A DNA stretch of 37,288 bases from Anaerolineaceae bacterium (GCA_016927865.1 JAFGLU010000063.1:1-37288); one strand, 5' to 3'. Positions 13,848-23,146 are shown, numbered from the stretch's first letter. Numbers and translations: made by a program. Notes: a model not told the origin generated them from the letters alone.

Positions 13848-15959
13848 ATGAACTGGACCCGCCCTCAACGCGCCATTCTCGATCTACCCTCCGGCAGTCG
13901 GGCTTTTGTCACCGGCCCAGCCGGCAGCGGCAAAACCACCGCCACCACCCAACACCTGCTCGACCTGCTGTCCTCGGGTGTCCCCGGCGCTTCCATCCTC
14001 CTCCTCGTCCCTCAGCGCACCCTCGCGAGCTCCTATCAGGCTGCCCTTCGCACGCCTGGGGCCGCCGCAGGAGGACAGGTCGATATCCTCACCCTGGGCG
14101 GCCTGGCCCGCCGGATGGTTGACCTGTTTTGGCCCCTCATCGCCCACGACGCCGGATTTGCCCACCCCGTCCTTCCACCCACCTTCTTGACCCTCGAAAC
14201 CGCACAATACTACATGGCCCACCTCGTCCGCCCTTACCTGGACCAGGGTTTCTTTGAATCGGTCAGCATCGACCGCAACCGTTTATACAGCCAGCTTCTC
14301 GACAACCTCAACAAAGCTGCCATTGTAGGCTTCCCGCACACTGAAATTGGGGAACGACTTAAAAGCGCCTGGAGCGGCGAATCCAGCCACTTGCGCGTCT
14401 ATGATGATGTTCAAACCTGCGCCAGTGAATTTCGCCGCTACTGCCTGGAAAACAACTTACTCGATTTCTCCCTCCAGGTGGAACTGTTCCGCGAACGTCT
14501 GTGGCCTTCCCTCCTCTGCCGCGCTTACCTGCAAAACACCTACCGTCACCTGATCGTAGACAACCTCGAAGAAGACACCCCCGTCACGCATGACATCTTG
14601 AGCGAATGGCTGCCGGAATTCGATTCCGCATTGATGATCTACGACGAGGATGCCGGTTATCGCAGCTATCTGGGCGCCGACCCATCCTCTGGATTGGGAC
14701 TGCGCGACCTTTGCACCGACGAAATCTCCTTCACTGAGCCACTGGTCATCCCGCCCACGCTCGAAGGCCTTGGAGCCCGCCTGGGTCAAGTCCTCGACCA
14801 GGTCCAAACCCTGCCGCCCGGTCTGCCCGATGGCCTGGAGGCCCTCGATTATCCCCCCGAGCCGATCCGCTTCTTCCCCCAAATGCTCGATTGGGTTGTC
14901 GACCGGGTCGCGCAGCTTATAGATGAAGGTGTCCCTCCTGGTGAAATTGCCATCCTGGCCCCCGTCCTGCCCGATGCGTTGCGCTTTTCTCTTACCAACC
15001 GCCTGGATGAGCGCGGTATTCCCTACCGTTCCCATCGCCCTTCGCGTGCCCTCAGCGACGAGCCCGCGGCGCGCTGCCTCCTCTCTCTGGCCGAACTGGC
15101 TCACCCACAGTGGAATCGCTCTCCCTCCAAAGTCGAAATCACCTACGCCTTATTGCAAACCATTGCCGGTCTCGACCTGACTCGCGCACACTTGCTGACA
15201 GAAATTTGTTGCCGTATGCGTGAAGGCCGCCTGGTGCTCGAGCCTTTTGGCCGCTTGCGTCCCGACGCCCAATCTCGCATCACCTTCTCCATCGGCGAGC
15301 GCTATGAAATGTTGCGCAGTTGGATCGAAGCCTACGTTGCCGACCCCGAGGCCGAGCTGGATTACTTCTTCAGCCGCTTGTTTGGTGAAGTACTCTCTCA
15401 GCCCGGTTTCGGCTTTCACAGCGACCTAGATGCCGGGCAGGTTGCTGCTAACCTGGTCGAATCGGCCCAAAAATTCCGCTGGGCCATTGAAACCCGCGCT
15501 GAACCCATGGGGCAATCCCTGGGACAGGAATATATCGAGATGGTTCGAGACGGAGTCATCGCCGCCCAGTACATGGGCAACTGGCAGCCCCCTGCCGCAG
15601 ATGCGGTTTTCATCGCCCCTGCCTACACGTTCTTGATGAACAACCGCGCCGTAGATCATCAATTCTGGCTGGACGCCTCTTCCAACGCCTGGTTTGAGCG
15701 TCTTTATCAACCGCTCACTCATCCCTATGTTCTCAGCCGCGCCTGGACCCCCGGCCGAATCTGGACGGCCGCTGACGAATTTGAAGCCAATCGGGCTGTC
15801 TTGTACCGCCTGATTCTAGGCCTGCTCCGTCGCTGCCGGGTAGGCGTCCACCTCGGCCTAAGCGACCTCAACGAAGGCGGTTACGAGCAGCGCGGCCTGC
15901 TTCTCAAAGCCTTCTACCAGGTGCAGCTGGCCGCCGGAAAGGATCAAGCCAATGGCTGA
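13848..15959 (+). CDS. Degenerate SF1-helicase-like protein, AddB-type partner
   Basis: A 703-residue protein with an intact Walker A, GPAGSGKT (23-30), in a UvrD/RecB-like context (LLLVPQRTLASSYQAAL as motif Ia). The later motifs are decayed: the Walker B position reads LIVDNLEED (from 235) where a helicase has hVDExQD, and motif III reads YDEDAGYRSYLGADP where the pattern is GDxxQSIYxFRGADP, losing the Gln. Motifs V and VI are hard to place. An N-terminal Walker A followed by a dead helicase core is the layout of AddB, but the AddB nuclease domain is absent; a separate nuclease is encoded two genes downstream. It probably binds ATP and DNA and serves as a scaffold or recognition subunit in a helicase-nuclease complex. 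Overlaps the next gene by 8 nt. Confidence 0.6.
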   Translation: MNWTRPQRAILDLPSGSRAFVTGPAGSGKTTATTQHLLDLLSSGVPGASILLLVPQRTLASSYQAALRTPGAAAGGQVDILTLGGLARRMVDLFWPLIAHDAGFAHPVLPPTFLTLETAQYYMAHLVRPYLDQGFFESVSIDRNRLYSQLLDNLNKAAIVGFPHTEIGERLKSAWSGESSHLRVYDDVQTCASEFRRYCLENNLLDFSLQVELFRERLWPSLLCRAYLQNTYRHLIVDNLEEDTPVTHDILSEWLPEFDSALMIYDEDAGYRSYLGADPSSGLGLRDLCTDEISFTEPLVIPPTLEGLGARLGQVLDQVQTLPPGLPDGLEALDYPPEPIRFFPQMLDWVVDRVAQLIDEGVPPGEIAILAPVLPDALRFSLTNRLDERGIPYRSHRPSRALSDEPAARCLLSLAELAHPQWNRSPSKVEITYALLQTIAGLDLTRAHLLTEICCRMREGRLVLEPFGRLRPDAQSRITFSIGERYEMLRSWIEAYVADPEAELDYFFSRLFGEVLSQPGFGFHSDLDAGQVAANLVESAQKFRWAIETRAEPMGQSLGQEYIEMVRDGVIAAQYMGNWQPPAADAVFIAPAYTFLMNNRAVDHQFWLDASSNAWFERLYQPLTHPYVLSRAWTPGRIWTAADEFEANRAVLYRLILGLLRRCRVGVHLGLSDLNEGGYEQRGLLLKAFYQVQLAAGKDQANG

Positions 15960-18198
15960 GATCCGCCTACGCCCAAGCCAGGAAAATATCCTCGCCTTTA
16001 CGGGCGGGCGCATGGGCATTTCCGCCGTGCCCGGCGCCGGAAAAACCTTCACGCTCTCACTGTTAGCCGCCAGATTGCTGGCTTCCCGCGCTTTAGGCCC
16101 CGAGCAAGAAGTGCTCATCGTCACCCTGGTCAACTCCGCTGTCGATAACTTCGCCGCGCGCATCTCCGGCCTCATCCGCCAGACACGGCTCATGCCCAAC
16201 TTTGGCTACCGCGTGCGCACCCTGCATGGCCTGGCTCACGATATTGTCCGCGAGCGCCCCGAGGCCGTTGGCCTGGCCAATGACTTTCAAATCGTCGACG
16301 AGTCTGAAGCCACACGCATCCTCCACGATGTCGCCCTGGCCTACCTGCGCTCCAACCCCGACCTGATCGAAAGCTATCTCAAACCGGATCTCACCGAGGT
16401 TGACGCCCAAAAGCTGCGCCGGGATCGCATCCCCGACCTCGTCGAATCGATCGGCTTGCAAGCCATTCGGTATGCGAAGGATCAAGAACTCTCTGCCGAT
16501 GACCTTCGGCAACGATTAGATGAACTGCCATTACCGCTGCCCTTGGCTGGAATGGGCTGTGCTCTCTACGCCGACTATCAGCGCGCCCTCAATTATCGTG
16601 GAGCCGTTGATTTTGACGACTTGATCCGCCTGGCCTTGCAAGCCCTCAAAACCGATGAGCAGTTGGTCCTGCGCTTGCGCAATCAGTGGCCCTTCATCCT
16701 CGAGGATGAAGCCCAGGACTCCAGCCACCTGCAGGAAGAAATCCTCAACTTGCTGGCTGGCCCGGGCGGCAACTGGGTGCGCGTCGGCGATCCCAACCAG
16801 GCCATATACGAGACCTTCACCACGGCCAACCCCGAATACCTGTTGGAATTTCGCCGCCAGCCCGGCGTTCGCGACGAAGACCTACCCGAATCGGGCCGCT
16901 CTTCCGCCAGCATCATTGACCTCGCCAACCATCTCATCGCCTGGTCCAACACCCCCCAGGCTCCTGAAGCACTCCAAGGCGCGCTCATCCCCCCCTACAT
17001 CCAACCCACCGCGCCTGACGATCCCCAACCCAACCCGCCCAATCGACCCGAACTCATCTACCTTCACGAAAAAAAGCTTGAAGCCGCTAAAGAAATTGAA
17101 ACCATCGCCGCTTCAGTCAAACGATGGTTGGAAGTGGAAGAGAACCAACAGCGCACAGTGGCCGTTCTGGTACCACGCAACGCCCGCGGCAGCGAACTGG
17201 CCGAAGAACTCAAGCGACTGGGCGTGGATGTGGTCGATACGCTGCTCAAAACCACCACCGCCACGCGCCAATCCGCCGGGGCCATTGCCAACGTGCTGCG
17301 CGCCCTGGCCGATCCGCTCAATGGGCACAAGCTCAGCCGGGCGTATCGCTCCTGGCGCGGCAAAGTGGAAGATGACAGCAAAAAAGTCGTCGAACGGGCC
17401 GCCTCTCATCTTCATCGTATGATGCGCACCGAAGATTACCTGGCCCCTCTCCCCGGCGAGGACTACCTTGAGAAGATTGGCCTGCACACCACCGACGAGC
17501 CGGCTTATCACGAATTGGCCGCCTTCCGCGAATCCGTCCGCCGCTGGCAGGCCGCCGTCCTCCTGCCCATCGACCAGCTCCTTCTCACCCTCTCACAAGA
17601 CCTGTTCACCGAACCTGCCGACCTGGCTGTCGCCCACAAAATGGCCGGCGCGTTACGCCAGCGCACGCACGAGCACCCCGATTGGCTGCTCCCCGACCTG
17701 ATCGGCGAGATCGAGGAGATCGCCACCAATAAGCGCAAGTTCCTCGGTTTCAGCAGCGATGACACGAACTTTAATCCCGATGACTACAAAGGCCGAGTTG
17801 TCATTGCCACCATCCACAAAGCAAAAGGCCTCGAATGGGATCGCGTCTATCTCATGTCCGCCAACAACTACGACTTCCCCTCCGGCGCCCCATACGACAC
17901 TTTCATCTCAGAAAAATACTTTATCCGCGACCGCCTCAACCTGGAAGCCGAAGCCCTTGATCAGCTCCGCGTCGTTGTCCACGGTGATCCGGAAGATTGG
18001 TACGAGGAAGGCCACGCCACCCAACGCAGCCGCATCGATTACGCCCGCGAGCGCCTGCGCCTGCTCTATGTCGGCGTGACCCGTGCTCGCCAGGAACTGG
18101 TCGTCACCTGGAACGGCGGAAAACAAGGCCAGGCCGTGCCCGCCACACCCTTTGTCGAACTGATTAATTTTTGGGAGAGCCTGCATGGACACCGCTAA
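15952..18198 (+). CDS. UvrD/AddA-like SF1A DNA helicase
   Basis: An ATP-dependent 3'-5' DNA translocase/helicase of 748 residues with all key motifs: Walker A AVPGAGKT (25-32), Ia VTLVNSAVDNF, Walker B LEDEAQDSS (Asp252-Glu253), motif III GDPNQAIYETF (279), motif V IATIHKAKGLEWDRV (about 617) and motif VI LLYVGVTRAR (about 703). It stops soon after motif VI, so unlike AddA it has no C-terminal nuclease domain. AAAGGA precedes the ATG, which overlaps the upstream gene by 8 nt; its own stop overlaps the nuclease gene by 14 nt. Such coupling suggests fixed stoichiometry in a complex with the flanking proteins. Expected role: unwinding of broken DNA ends for recombinational repair. Confidence 0.88.
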   Translation: MAEIRLRPSQENILAFTGGRMGISAVPGAGKTFTLSLLAARLLASRALGPEQEVLIVTLVNSAVDNFAARISGLIRQTRLMPNFGYRVRTLHGLAHDIVRERPEAVGLANDFQIVDESEATRILHDVALAYLRSNPDLIESYLKPDLTEVDAQKLRRDRIPDLVESIGLQAIRYAKDQELSADDLRQRLDELPLPLPLAGMGCALYADYQRALNYRGAVDFDDLIRLALQALKTDEQLVLRLRNQWPFILEDEAQDSSHLQEEILNLLAGPGGNWVRVGDPNQAIYETFTTANPEYLLEFRRQPGVRDEDLPESGRSSASIIDLANHLIAWSNTPQAPEALQGALIPPYIQPTAPDDPQPNPPNRPELIYLHEKKLEAAKEIETIAASVKRWLEVEENQQRTVAVLVPRNARGSELAEELKRLGVDVVDTLLKTTTATRQSAGAIANVLRALADPLNGHKLSRAYRSWRGKVEDDSKKVVERAASHLHRMMRTEDYLAPLPGEDYLEKIGLHTTDEPAYHELAAFRESVRRWQAAVLLPIDQLLLTLSQDLFTEPADLAVAHKMAGALRQRTHEHPDWLLPDLIGEIEEIATNKRKFLGFSSDDTNFNPDDYKGRVVIATIHKAKGLEWDRVYLMSANNYDFPSGAPYDTFISEKYFIRDRLNLEAEALDQLRVVVHGDPEDWYEEGHATQRSRIDYARERLRLLYVGVTRARQELVVTWNGGKQGQAVPATPFVELINFWESLHGHR

Positions 18199-19048
18199 AC
18201 GCCGCCTGGATACCCTCGACCCCAAACAGGCTTTCGCCTTCTCTCAAGCCGCCTTGCAGGACTATCAGGAATGCCGCCGCCGCTTCCAACTGCGCTACCT
18301 GCTCCAGGCTGCCTGGCCCGCCCCCCAGGCTGAACCCGTCCGCGAGCACGAGCGTCAAATTCGCCGCGGCGAGCGTTTCCACCGCCTGGCCCAGCAGGCC
18401 CTCCTGGGCGTGCCCCTCGACCGTTTAGACGCTGTCGCTGCTGCCGACTCGGACGAACACCTTGCCCAATGGTGGCAGAATTTCACCCGCCTTTTACCCG
18501 AATTGCAGGGCGAACAGCGTTATGTCGAAACCCTGCTCAGCGCTCCATTAGGTCGCCATCGCCTGGTCGCCAAATACGACCTGCTGGTCTTGTCTCCCGG
18601 TCCTAAACTTGTGATTTACGACTGGAAGACCGGACTCAAGCGCCCCCGCCGCGCCTGGCTAGAAAAACGCAGTCAGACCCGTGTCTACCCCTACCTGGCC
18701 GTAAAAGCTGCCGCGGGGCTCCGGTCTGGCCTCTCGCTTCTCCCCCAACAGGTCGAAATGATCTACTGGTTTGCTGCCCATCCGGGTCAACCTGAGAAAA
18801 TCTTGTACACGCCTGAACAATACGAAAAAGACGAGCGTGATCTTCTAGGCCTGGTGCATGAGATTGACTCTCTCTCGTCGAACCAGTTTGACATGACCAT
18901 CGAGGAGCGTGCCTGCCAGTACTGCGTGTACCGCTCCTACTGCGCCCGTGGGGCTGCCGCCGGCTCCCTCACCGAAAGTGACGAAGAGTTCGAGCCCGAG
19001 GGCGAAATCACCATCGACTTCGACCAGATCGCCGAGATCAGCTTCTAA
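18185..19048 (+). CDS. Stand-alone PD-(D/E)XK nuclease with AddB-type Fe-S cysteines
   Basis: A 287-residue RecB/AddB/Cas4-family nuclease. FSQAALQDYQECRRRFQLRY is the typical entry motif; His66 lies in GERFHRLAQ; the metal site is AKYDLLV (Asp132) with VIYDWKTG (Asp146, Lys148), followed by the QxxxY motif at Gln164-Tyr168. Cys30 near the start and Cys244, Cys247 and Cys253 (C-x2-C-x5-C) near the end reproduce the four-cysteine pattern that holds the 4Fe-4S staple in AddB. It then ends in an acidic tail. By family knowledge it cuts single-stranded DNA produced by the helicase. GGGAGAG precedes the ATG, inside the helicase gene; recJ starts 2 nt after its stop. Confidence 0.85.
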   Translation: MDTAKRRLDTLDPKQAFAFSQAALQDYQECRRRFQLRYLLQAAWPAPQAEPVREHERQIRRGERFHRLAQQALLGVPLDRLDAVAAADSDEHLAQWWQNFTRLLPELQGEQRYVETLLSAPLGRHRLVAKYDLLVLSPGPKLVIYDWKTGLKRPRRAWLEKRSQTRVYPYLAVKAAAGLRSGLSLLPQQVEMIYWFAAHPGQPEKILYTPEQYEKDERDLLGLVHEIDSLSSNQFDMTIEERACQYCVYRSYCARGAAAGSLTESDEEFEPEGEITIDFDQIAEISF

Positions 19049-19050
19049 GA

Positions 19051-21363
19051 ATGAGCGCGTGGATCGAATTGCCCCACCCCGAAGTGCCCGCCGCCCTCGC
19101 TGAATTTGTCGGCGGGCATCCCTTGGTCGCCCAAACCCTTTTCCGTCGCGGCATCACCACCCCCGAAGCCGCCCGTGCCTTTATCGATCCCAACGCCTAC
19201 TCACCCGCTCCCCCCGAAGATCTCCCCGACCTGTCCCTCGCCGCTGACCGTCTCGAGCATGCCATCCGTCAGGGTGAATCCATCTGGGTATGGGGCGACT
19301 TTGACGTGGACGGGCAAACCTCTACATCACTGTTGGTCCAAACCCTGCGCTTGCTTGGCGCAGACCCTGGTTACCACATCCCCGTGCGTGCCCGCGAATC
19401 CCACGGCATCAACATCCCCAACCTCGAGCCCATTATTGCCGCCGGCGCCAAATTGCTGCTCACCTGCGACACGGGCATCACCGCCCACGAATCCATTGAC
19501 TACGCGAATTCCAGAGGTCTCGAAGTCATCGTCACCGACCACCACACCCTCGCCGACACCCTTCCTCCGGCCCTGGCCTGCGTCAATCCCCGTCGCTTGC
19601 CCCCAAACCACCCCCTGGGACCCTTGCCCGGCGTGGGAGTCGCTTACAAGCTGGCCGAAGCGCTCTTCCGCCGCTTTAATCCCACCGCCGAAGCCGATCA
19701 ACTTTTGGACCTCGTCGCCCTCGGCATCGTCGCCGATGTGGCCCTTCAAACCGGCGACTCCCGCTATCTGCTCCAGCGCGGCCTGGCTGCTCTGCGCAGC
19801 ACCCAGCGCGCCGGTCTAAAAGCCATCTACGAACTGGCCGAACTGGACCCCACCTGGTTGAGCGAGGAGCACATTGGTTTCCTCCTCGGGCCACGTCTCA
19901 ACGCCCTGGGCCGCCTGGATGATGCCAACCCCGCCGTGGAGTTGTTCACGACTGGCGACCCAGGCCGCGCCCGTGTGCTGGCCGTTCACCTGGAAGGGCT
20001 CAACGCCCGCCGACAGTTACTCACCAGCCAAATCCTGGGCGCCGCTCAGAAACAAATCGAGCACGATCACTCCCTGCTCGATTCACCCGTCCTGGTACTT
20101 TCGCACCCCGAATGGCCCGCCGGGGTGGTCGGCATCGTCGCCAGCCATCTGGTCGAGCGCTACCAGCGCCCGGTCATCCTGCTCTGCACGCCCCCCGGCC
20201 AATTGGCGCGTGGCTCGGCTCGCTCCGTAGAGGGCATCGATATCACCACCGCCATCGCATCCCAAAAGTCACTGCTGGCTGGCTTCGGCGGTCACCCCAT
20301 GGCAGCCGGGCTTTCCCTCGACCCCGAGAACCTACCCGCTTTCCGCCGGGGGCTCTCCCGGCAAGTCAATAAACTCATCCAATCTACCGGCCTGGCCCGC
20401 GAGCCCCGCCTAGAGATTGATGGCTCCATCCGTCTCGAGGAAATTACCCTCGACCTTGTGGCCGATCTCGAGCGTCTGGCTCCCTTCGGTGCGGGCAATC
20501 CGGCCCTCGTGCTTTCCATCAAAGAGCTCACCCTGGTCAAACAGACGGTGATTGGTCGCGATCAGGCTCATCGTTCGCTGACAGTGCAAGATCAGGCCGG
20601 GAACTTGCAAAAAGTGGTCTGGTGGGGCGGCGCAGCCTGGCCCGTTCCTGAATCCAGGTTCGATCTTGCCTGCGTGCTGCGTGCCAGCAATTTCCGCGGA
20701 CAACGCGAGGTGCAAGTCGAATGGATCGATCACCGCCCGTTGGTCGAAACTGCCGTTGAGCTCTCCGGCCCTTCCCGCTCGGTTATCGATCACCGCGGGC
20801 AAGCCCACCCCCGCCCCTTGCTCGACGCGCTTCGCGATGCCGGGCCGCTGCTGGTCTGGGCCGAAAGCGAATCTCGTTCCACCCTCAACGCCCTGGATCG
20901 CTTCCACCTGGAGCCCGCTCCCTCGCTCGCCATCTGGACCACACCGCCCGGTCCCGAAGAACTTCACCTCGTCCTTTCGCAGGTCAACCCCCAGCAGGTC
21001 ATTCTATTTGGCGTCGACCCTGCCTCCGCCACCCCCGAGGAATTCATCAAGCGCCTGGTAGGGTTGGTAAAGTACGAGCTCAACCGGGTCGACGCCCCCC
21101 GCGCCGAAACCAGCCTTTCCCGCCTGGCTGGCGCCACCGCGCAACGTGTCACGGCTGTGCAAGCAGGCCTGGAATGGTTGCACGCCCGGAGAATGGTCAA
21201 CATAATCGAAATCCAGGATGACCGCATAATCCTCGAATACGGCTTAGGCCAATCTGCCGGTGATTCCGCTGTTCCTCTAGCCCAATTAAGGTCTATACTG
21301 GAAGAAACGGCAGCCTACCGCCGCTTCTTCTCCTCCGCCGATCCTGCCGCCATCCTCGACTGA
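19051..21363 (+). CDS. recJ: Single-stranded-DNA-specific exonuclease RecJ
   Basis: 5'-3' exonuclease on single-stranded DNA in recombination and repair, cytoplasmic and metal-dependent. DHH-family motifs: GDFDVDGQTS, LLTCDTGIT, VTDHHTLAD, and LVALGIVADVA; the DHHA1 domain shows GFGGHPMAAGLSL, and an OB-fold region follows (about 450-560). At 770 residues it is longer than the E. coli enzyme (577) and near Firmicutes RecJ, with a C-terminal extension of about 190 residues. No ribosome site is obvious, but the ATG is 2 nt behind the nuclease stop, so translation is likely coupled. Its place directly behind the helicase-nuclease genes suggests joint end resection. Confidence 0.93.
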   Translation: MSAWIELPHPEVPAALAEFVGGHPLVAQTLFRRGITTPEAARAFIDPNAYSPAPPEDLPDLSLAADRLEHAIRQGESIWVWGDFDVDGQTSTSLLVQTLRLLGADPGYHIPVRARESHGINIPNLEPIIAAGAKLLLTCDTGITAHESIDYANSRGLEVIVTDHHTLADTLPPALACVNPRRLPPNHPLGPLPGVGVAYKLAEALFRRFNPTAEADQLLDLVALGIVADVALQTGDSRYLLQRGLAALRSTQRAGLKAIYELAELDPTWLSEEHIGFLLGPRLNALGRLDDANPAVELFTTGDPGRARVLAVHLEGLNARRQLLTSQILGAAQKQIEHDHSLLDSPVLVLSHPEWPAGVVGIVASHLVERYQRPVILLCTPPGQLARGSARSVEGIDITTAIASQKSLLAGFGGHPMAAGLSLDPENLPAFRRGLSRQVNKLIQSTGLAREPRLEIDGSIRLEEITLDLVADLERLAPFGAGNPALVLSIKELTLVKQTVIGRDQAHRSLTVQDQAGNLQKVVWWGGAAWPVPESRFDLACVLRASNFRGQREVQVEWIDHRPLVETAVELSGPSRSVIDHRGQAHPRPLLDALRDAGPLLVWAESESRSTLNALDRFHLEPAPSLAIWTTPPGPEELHLVLSQVNPQQVILFGVDPASATPEEFIKRLVGLVKYELNRVDAPRAETSLSRLAGATAQRVTAVQAGLEWLHARRMVNIIEIQDDRIILEYGLGQSAGDSAVPLAQLRSILEETAAYRRFFSSADPAAILD

Positions 21364-21384
21364 TCCTTGCTGCAGGAGGGTATC

Positions 21385-21915
21385 ATGTCTGCCAACCCCG
21401 AAGATTTACTGCGAATCGTAGGCACAATCTGCGGCGGCATCTTCTTGCTGGCCTTTGCTGCCGGAAGCGTATTTTTGATTTTGTCCTACTTCAAGAACAA
21501 GAAAAAAGCCGCCGCCTCGCTCACCTGGTCAACTACCCCCGGAACCATCCTCGAGTCCACCGTCCGCGAATCCCGCAGTAGCGACGACGACCGTCCTTCC
21601 ACCTACTACGCGCAGGTCAACTATTCGTACCAGGTAATGGGCCAAGCTTACCAGGGCAAAAACATTCACATTGGCGCCAGGAACACAGGTCCGCATAGCA
21701 AAGCGCAAGCCATTGCCTCGCGTTATCCCGCGGGGTCATCCGTGACCGTTTATTACGATCCGGCCAATCCCGCCGATGCCGTTCTGGAGCGCGCCGCTCC
21801 CGCCAACACTGTTACTCTCATCCTGGGCATCATCTTCCTGGTCATCACCCTATGCCTGATGTGCGGTGGATTATTCGCGGTAATCAATACCTTCACTGCC
21901 ACAACCGGAAGCTGA
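21385..21915 (+). CDS. DUF3592 membrane protein
   Basis: A 176-residue protein with two membrane helices (about 12-36 and 144-170) around a DUF3592 domain: TPGTILESTVRESR, a beta segment PSTYYAQVNYSYQVMGQAYQG, and SSVTVYYDPANPADAVLE. Function of the family unknown. AGGAGG lies 5 nt before ATG 21385, favouring it over a start 18 nt upstream. It follows recJ by 21 nt and is probably the last gene of that operon, without an evident link to repair. Its stop faces the stop of the convergent lipoprotein gene with only 7 nt between them and no terminator. Confidence 0.78.
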   Translation: MSANPEDLLRIVGTICGGIFLLAFAAGSVFLILSYFKNKKKAAASLTWSTTPGTILESTVRESRSSDDDRPSTYYAQVNYSYQVMGQAYQGKNIHIGARNTGPHSKAQAIASRYPAGSSVTVYYDPANPADAVLERAAPANTVTLILGIIFLVITLCLMCGGLFAVINTFTATTGS

Positions 21916-21922
21916 GTTCTGC

Positions 21923-23146
21923 CTACTCCCACGGCTCCAGGTAGTAATCGCCGTCTTCGCCCTCCAACACCCATCCACTTAGCTTTCCATCCGCGCTGGT
22001 GATCTTCCACCACAAGCCTTCTCCCACGCAGACCGGCCCATCATTGACGGTCATCTCTGTTCCTTCCGGCATCTGCCCCAACACCGTGGCGCTTTTCCCT
22101 GCCTCGCTGCGTACTCGCAGGGACTTACCATCCGTAAAGGTCACCCGCGCCCCTTTCCCAACCTCAAGTCGCCCATCCATCGCCAAAGGGCAATCCACCG
22201 CAGCCGACATTTCCGGTGCTTTCAAATCCACGGTGGGCTGCACCGAAAGGCTATTCACCAGCACTTCCAGCTTGCTCAAGGACGGGGTAAATTCTTCGGC
22301 AGGCCAATTATTCAGTTGCTCGCGAACCGTTGAAAGGTAGGTCTCATACGCGCTCGCGTCCATCGAGTTTTCAGCTTCCTTGTATAGATTGGTATTTTCA
22401 GCGGATAAAAGCCCTGCATGATCAACCTGGAAAATAGCCGAAACGTAGTACTGCTTGTCGTAAGTTAAACCCTGATAGGTATAGAAAAGGCAATCACCAT
22501 CCACCGGCAAGATCGCCTGGGCAAAACAGGTCAAATACAAGACGCCCTCCCCATTCATGAAGTTCACGATCGTCGGGCGCGCATAAAACACCTGGCCCGC
22601 ATTCCACATGGGCAAGAACGGTAGATACTTGTGAGTCGCGCCAGGTTGGTTCAGGTAATTTTCTAACTCATCCAACTGGTCTCCGGCCATCTCATTCACC
22701 GCTGCGAACTCCTGGATTGGGTAAATCAACACCTGCGGCCGGTGAAAAGTATCCACAAGTTGATAACGCTCGAAATCGAATTGGTAATACTCTGGCGCCG
22801 GCCCGATCCACCCCCCATAACCAGGCTCACCCCGCTCCGCTGGAACAATCTTGGCTGAAACACTTTGCGCCAGGGATAAATCGTAGGTGAAGCTCACCCC
22901 TTGGTAGTTTACTTTTGCCCCGCTAGGCGCGGTTGGTTCCACCGGGTCCGCTTCGGGAGAAGGTTCAGAGTCTGCTTGAGGCGAGGCCTGGGCAGTTGCC
23001 GTGGGTTCATCAGCCCCAGGGTCGGGCTGAACAAGCGGCGCTTTTTCCGTTGCGGTAGGCTCCGCTGAGGTAGGTAAACCACAAGCCAGCGAAACCAACA
23101 CCCACACCAAAATAACGCTCAGAATGGCAGCTTTTTTGGATGTCAT
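21923..23146 (-). CDS. Lipoprotein with C-terminal SH3b domain
   Basis: A 407-residue lipoprotein. The signal ends in lipobox VSLAC (Cys22), then an Ala/Glu/Pro/Thr-rich linker (about 25-75). The middle (about 78-310) is an unrecognised globular domain with many aromatics (YYQFDFERYQLVDTFHRP, VYLTCFAQAI-like segments). The C-terminal 65 residues form an SH3b-type domain (GKSLRVRSEAGKSATVLG, MPEGTEMTV, GWVLEG), common in proteins that bind cell-wall material or peptides. Expected to be exported and membrane-anchored; function unknown. GGAAGG lies 8-9 nt before the ATG. Transcribed from its own promoter with a long structured leader. Confidence 0.78.
   Translation of the reverse strand: MTSKKAAILSVILVWVLVSLACGLPTSAEPTATEKAPLVQPDPGADEPTATAQASPQADSEPSPEADPVEPTAPSGAKVNYQGVSFTYDLSLAQSVSAKIVPAERGEPGYGGWIGPAPEYYQFDFERYQLVDTFHRPQVLIYPIQEFAAVNEMAGDQLDELENYLNQPGATHKYLPFLPMWNAGQVFYARPTIVNFMNGEGVLYLTCFAQAILPVDGDCLFYTYQGLTYDKQYYVSAIFQVDHAGLLSAENTNLYKEAENSMDASAYETYLSTVREQLNNWPAEEFTPSLSKLEVLVNSLSVQPTVDLKAPEMSAAVDCPLAMDGRLEVGKGARVTFTDGKSLRVRSEAGKSATVLGQMPEGTEMTVNDGPVCVGEGLWWKITSADGKLSGWVLEGEDGDYYLEPWE

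Noticed and set aside
14457-15104. 215-codon minus-strand ORF inside the degenerate helicase gene
   Set aside because: Antisense shadow; Gln/Glu/Gly-rich with no family resemblance and no start signals.
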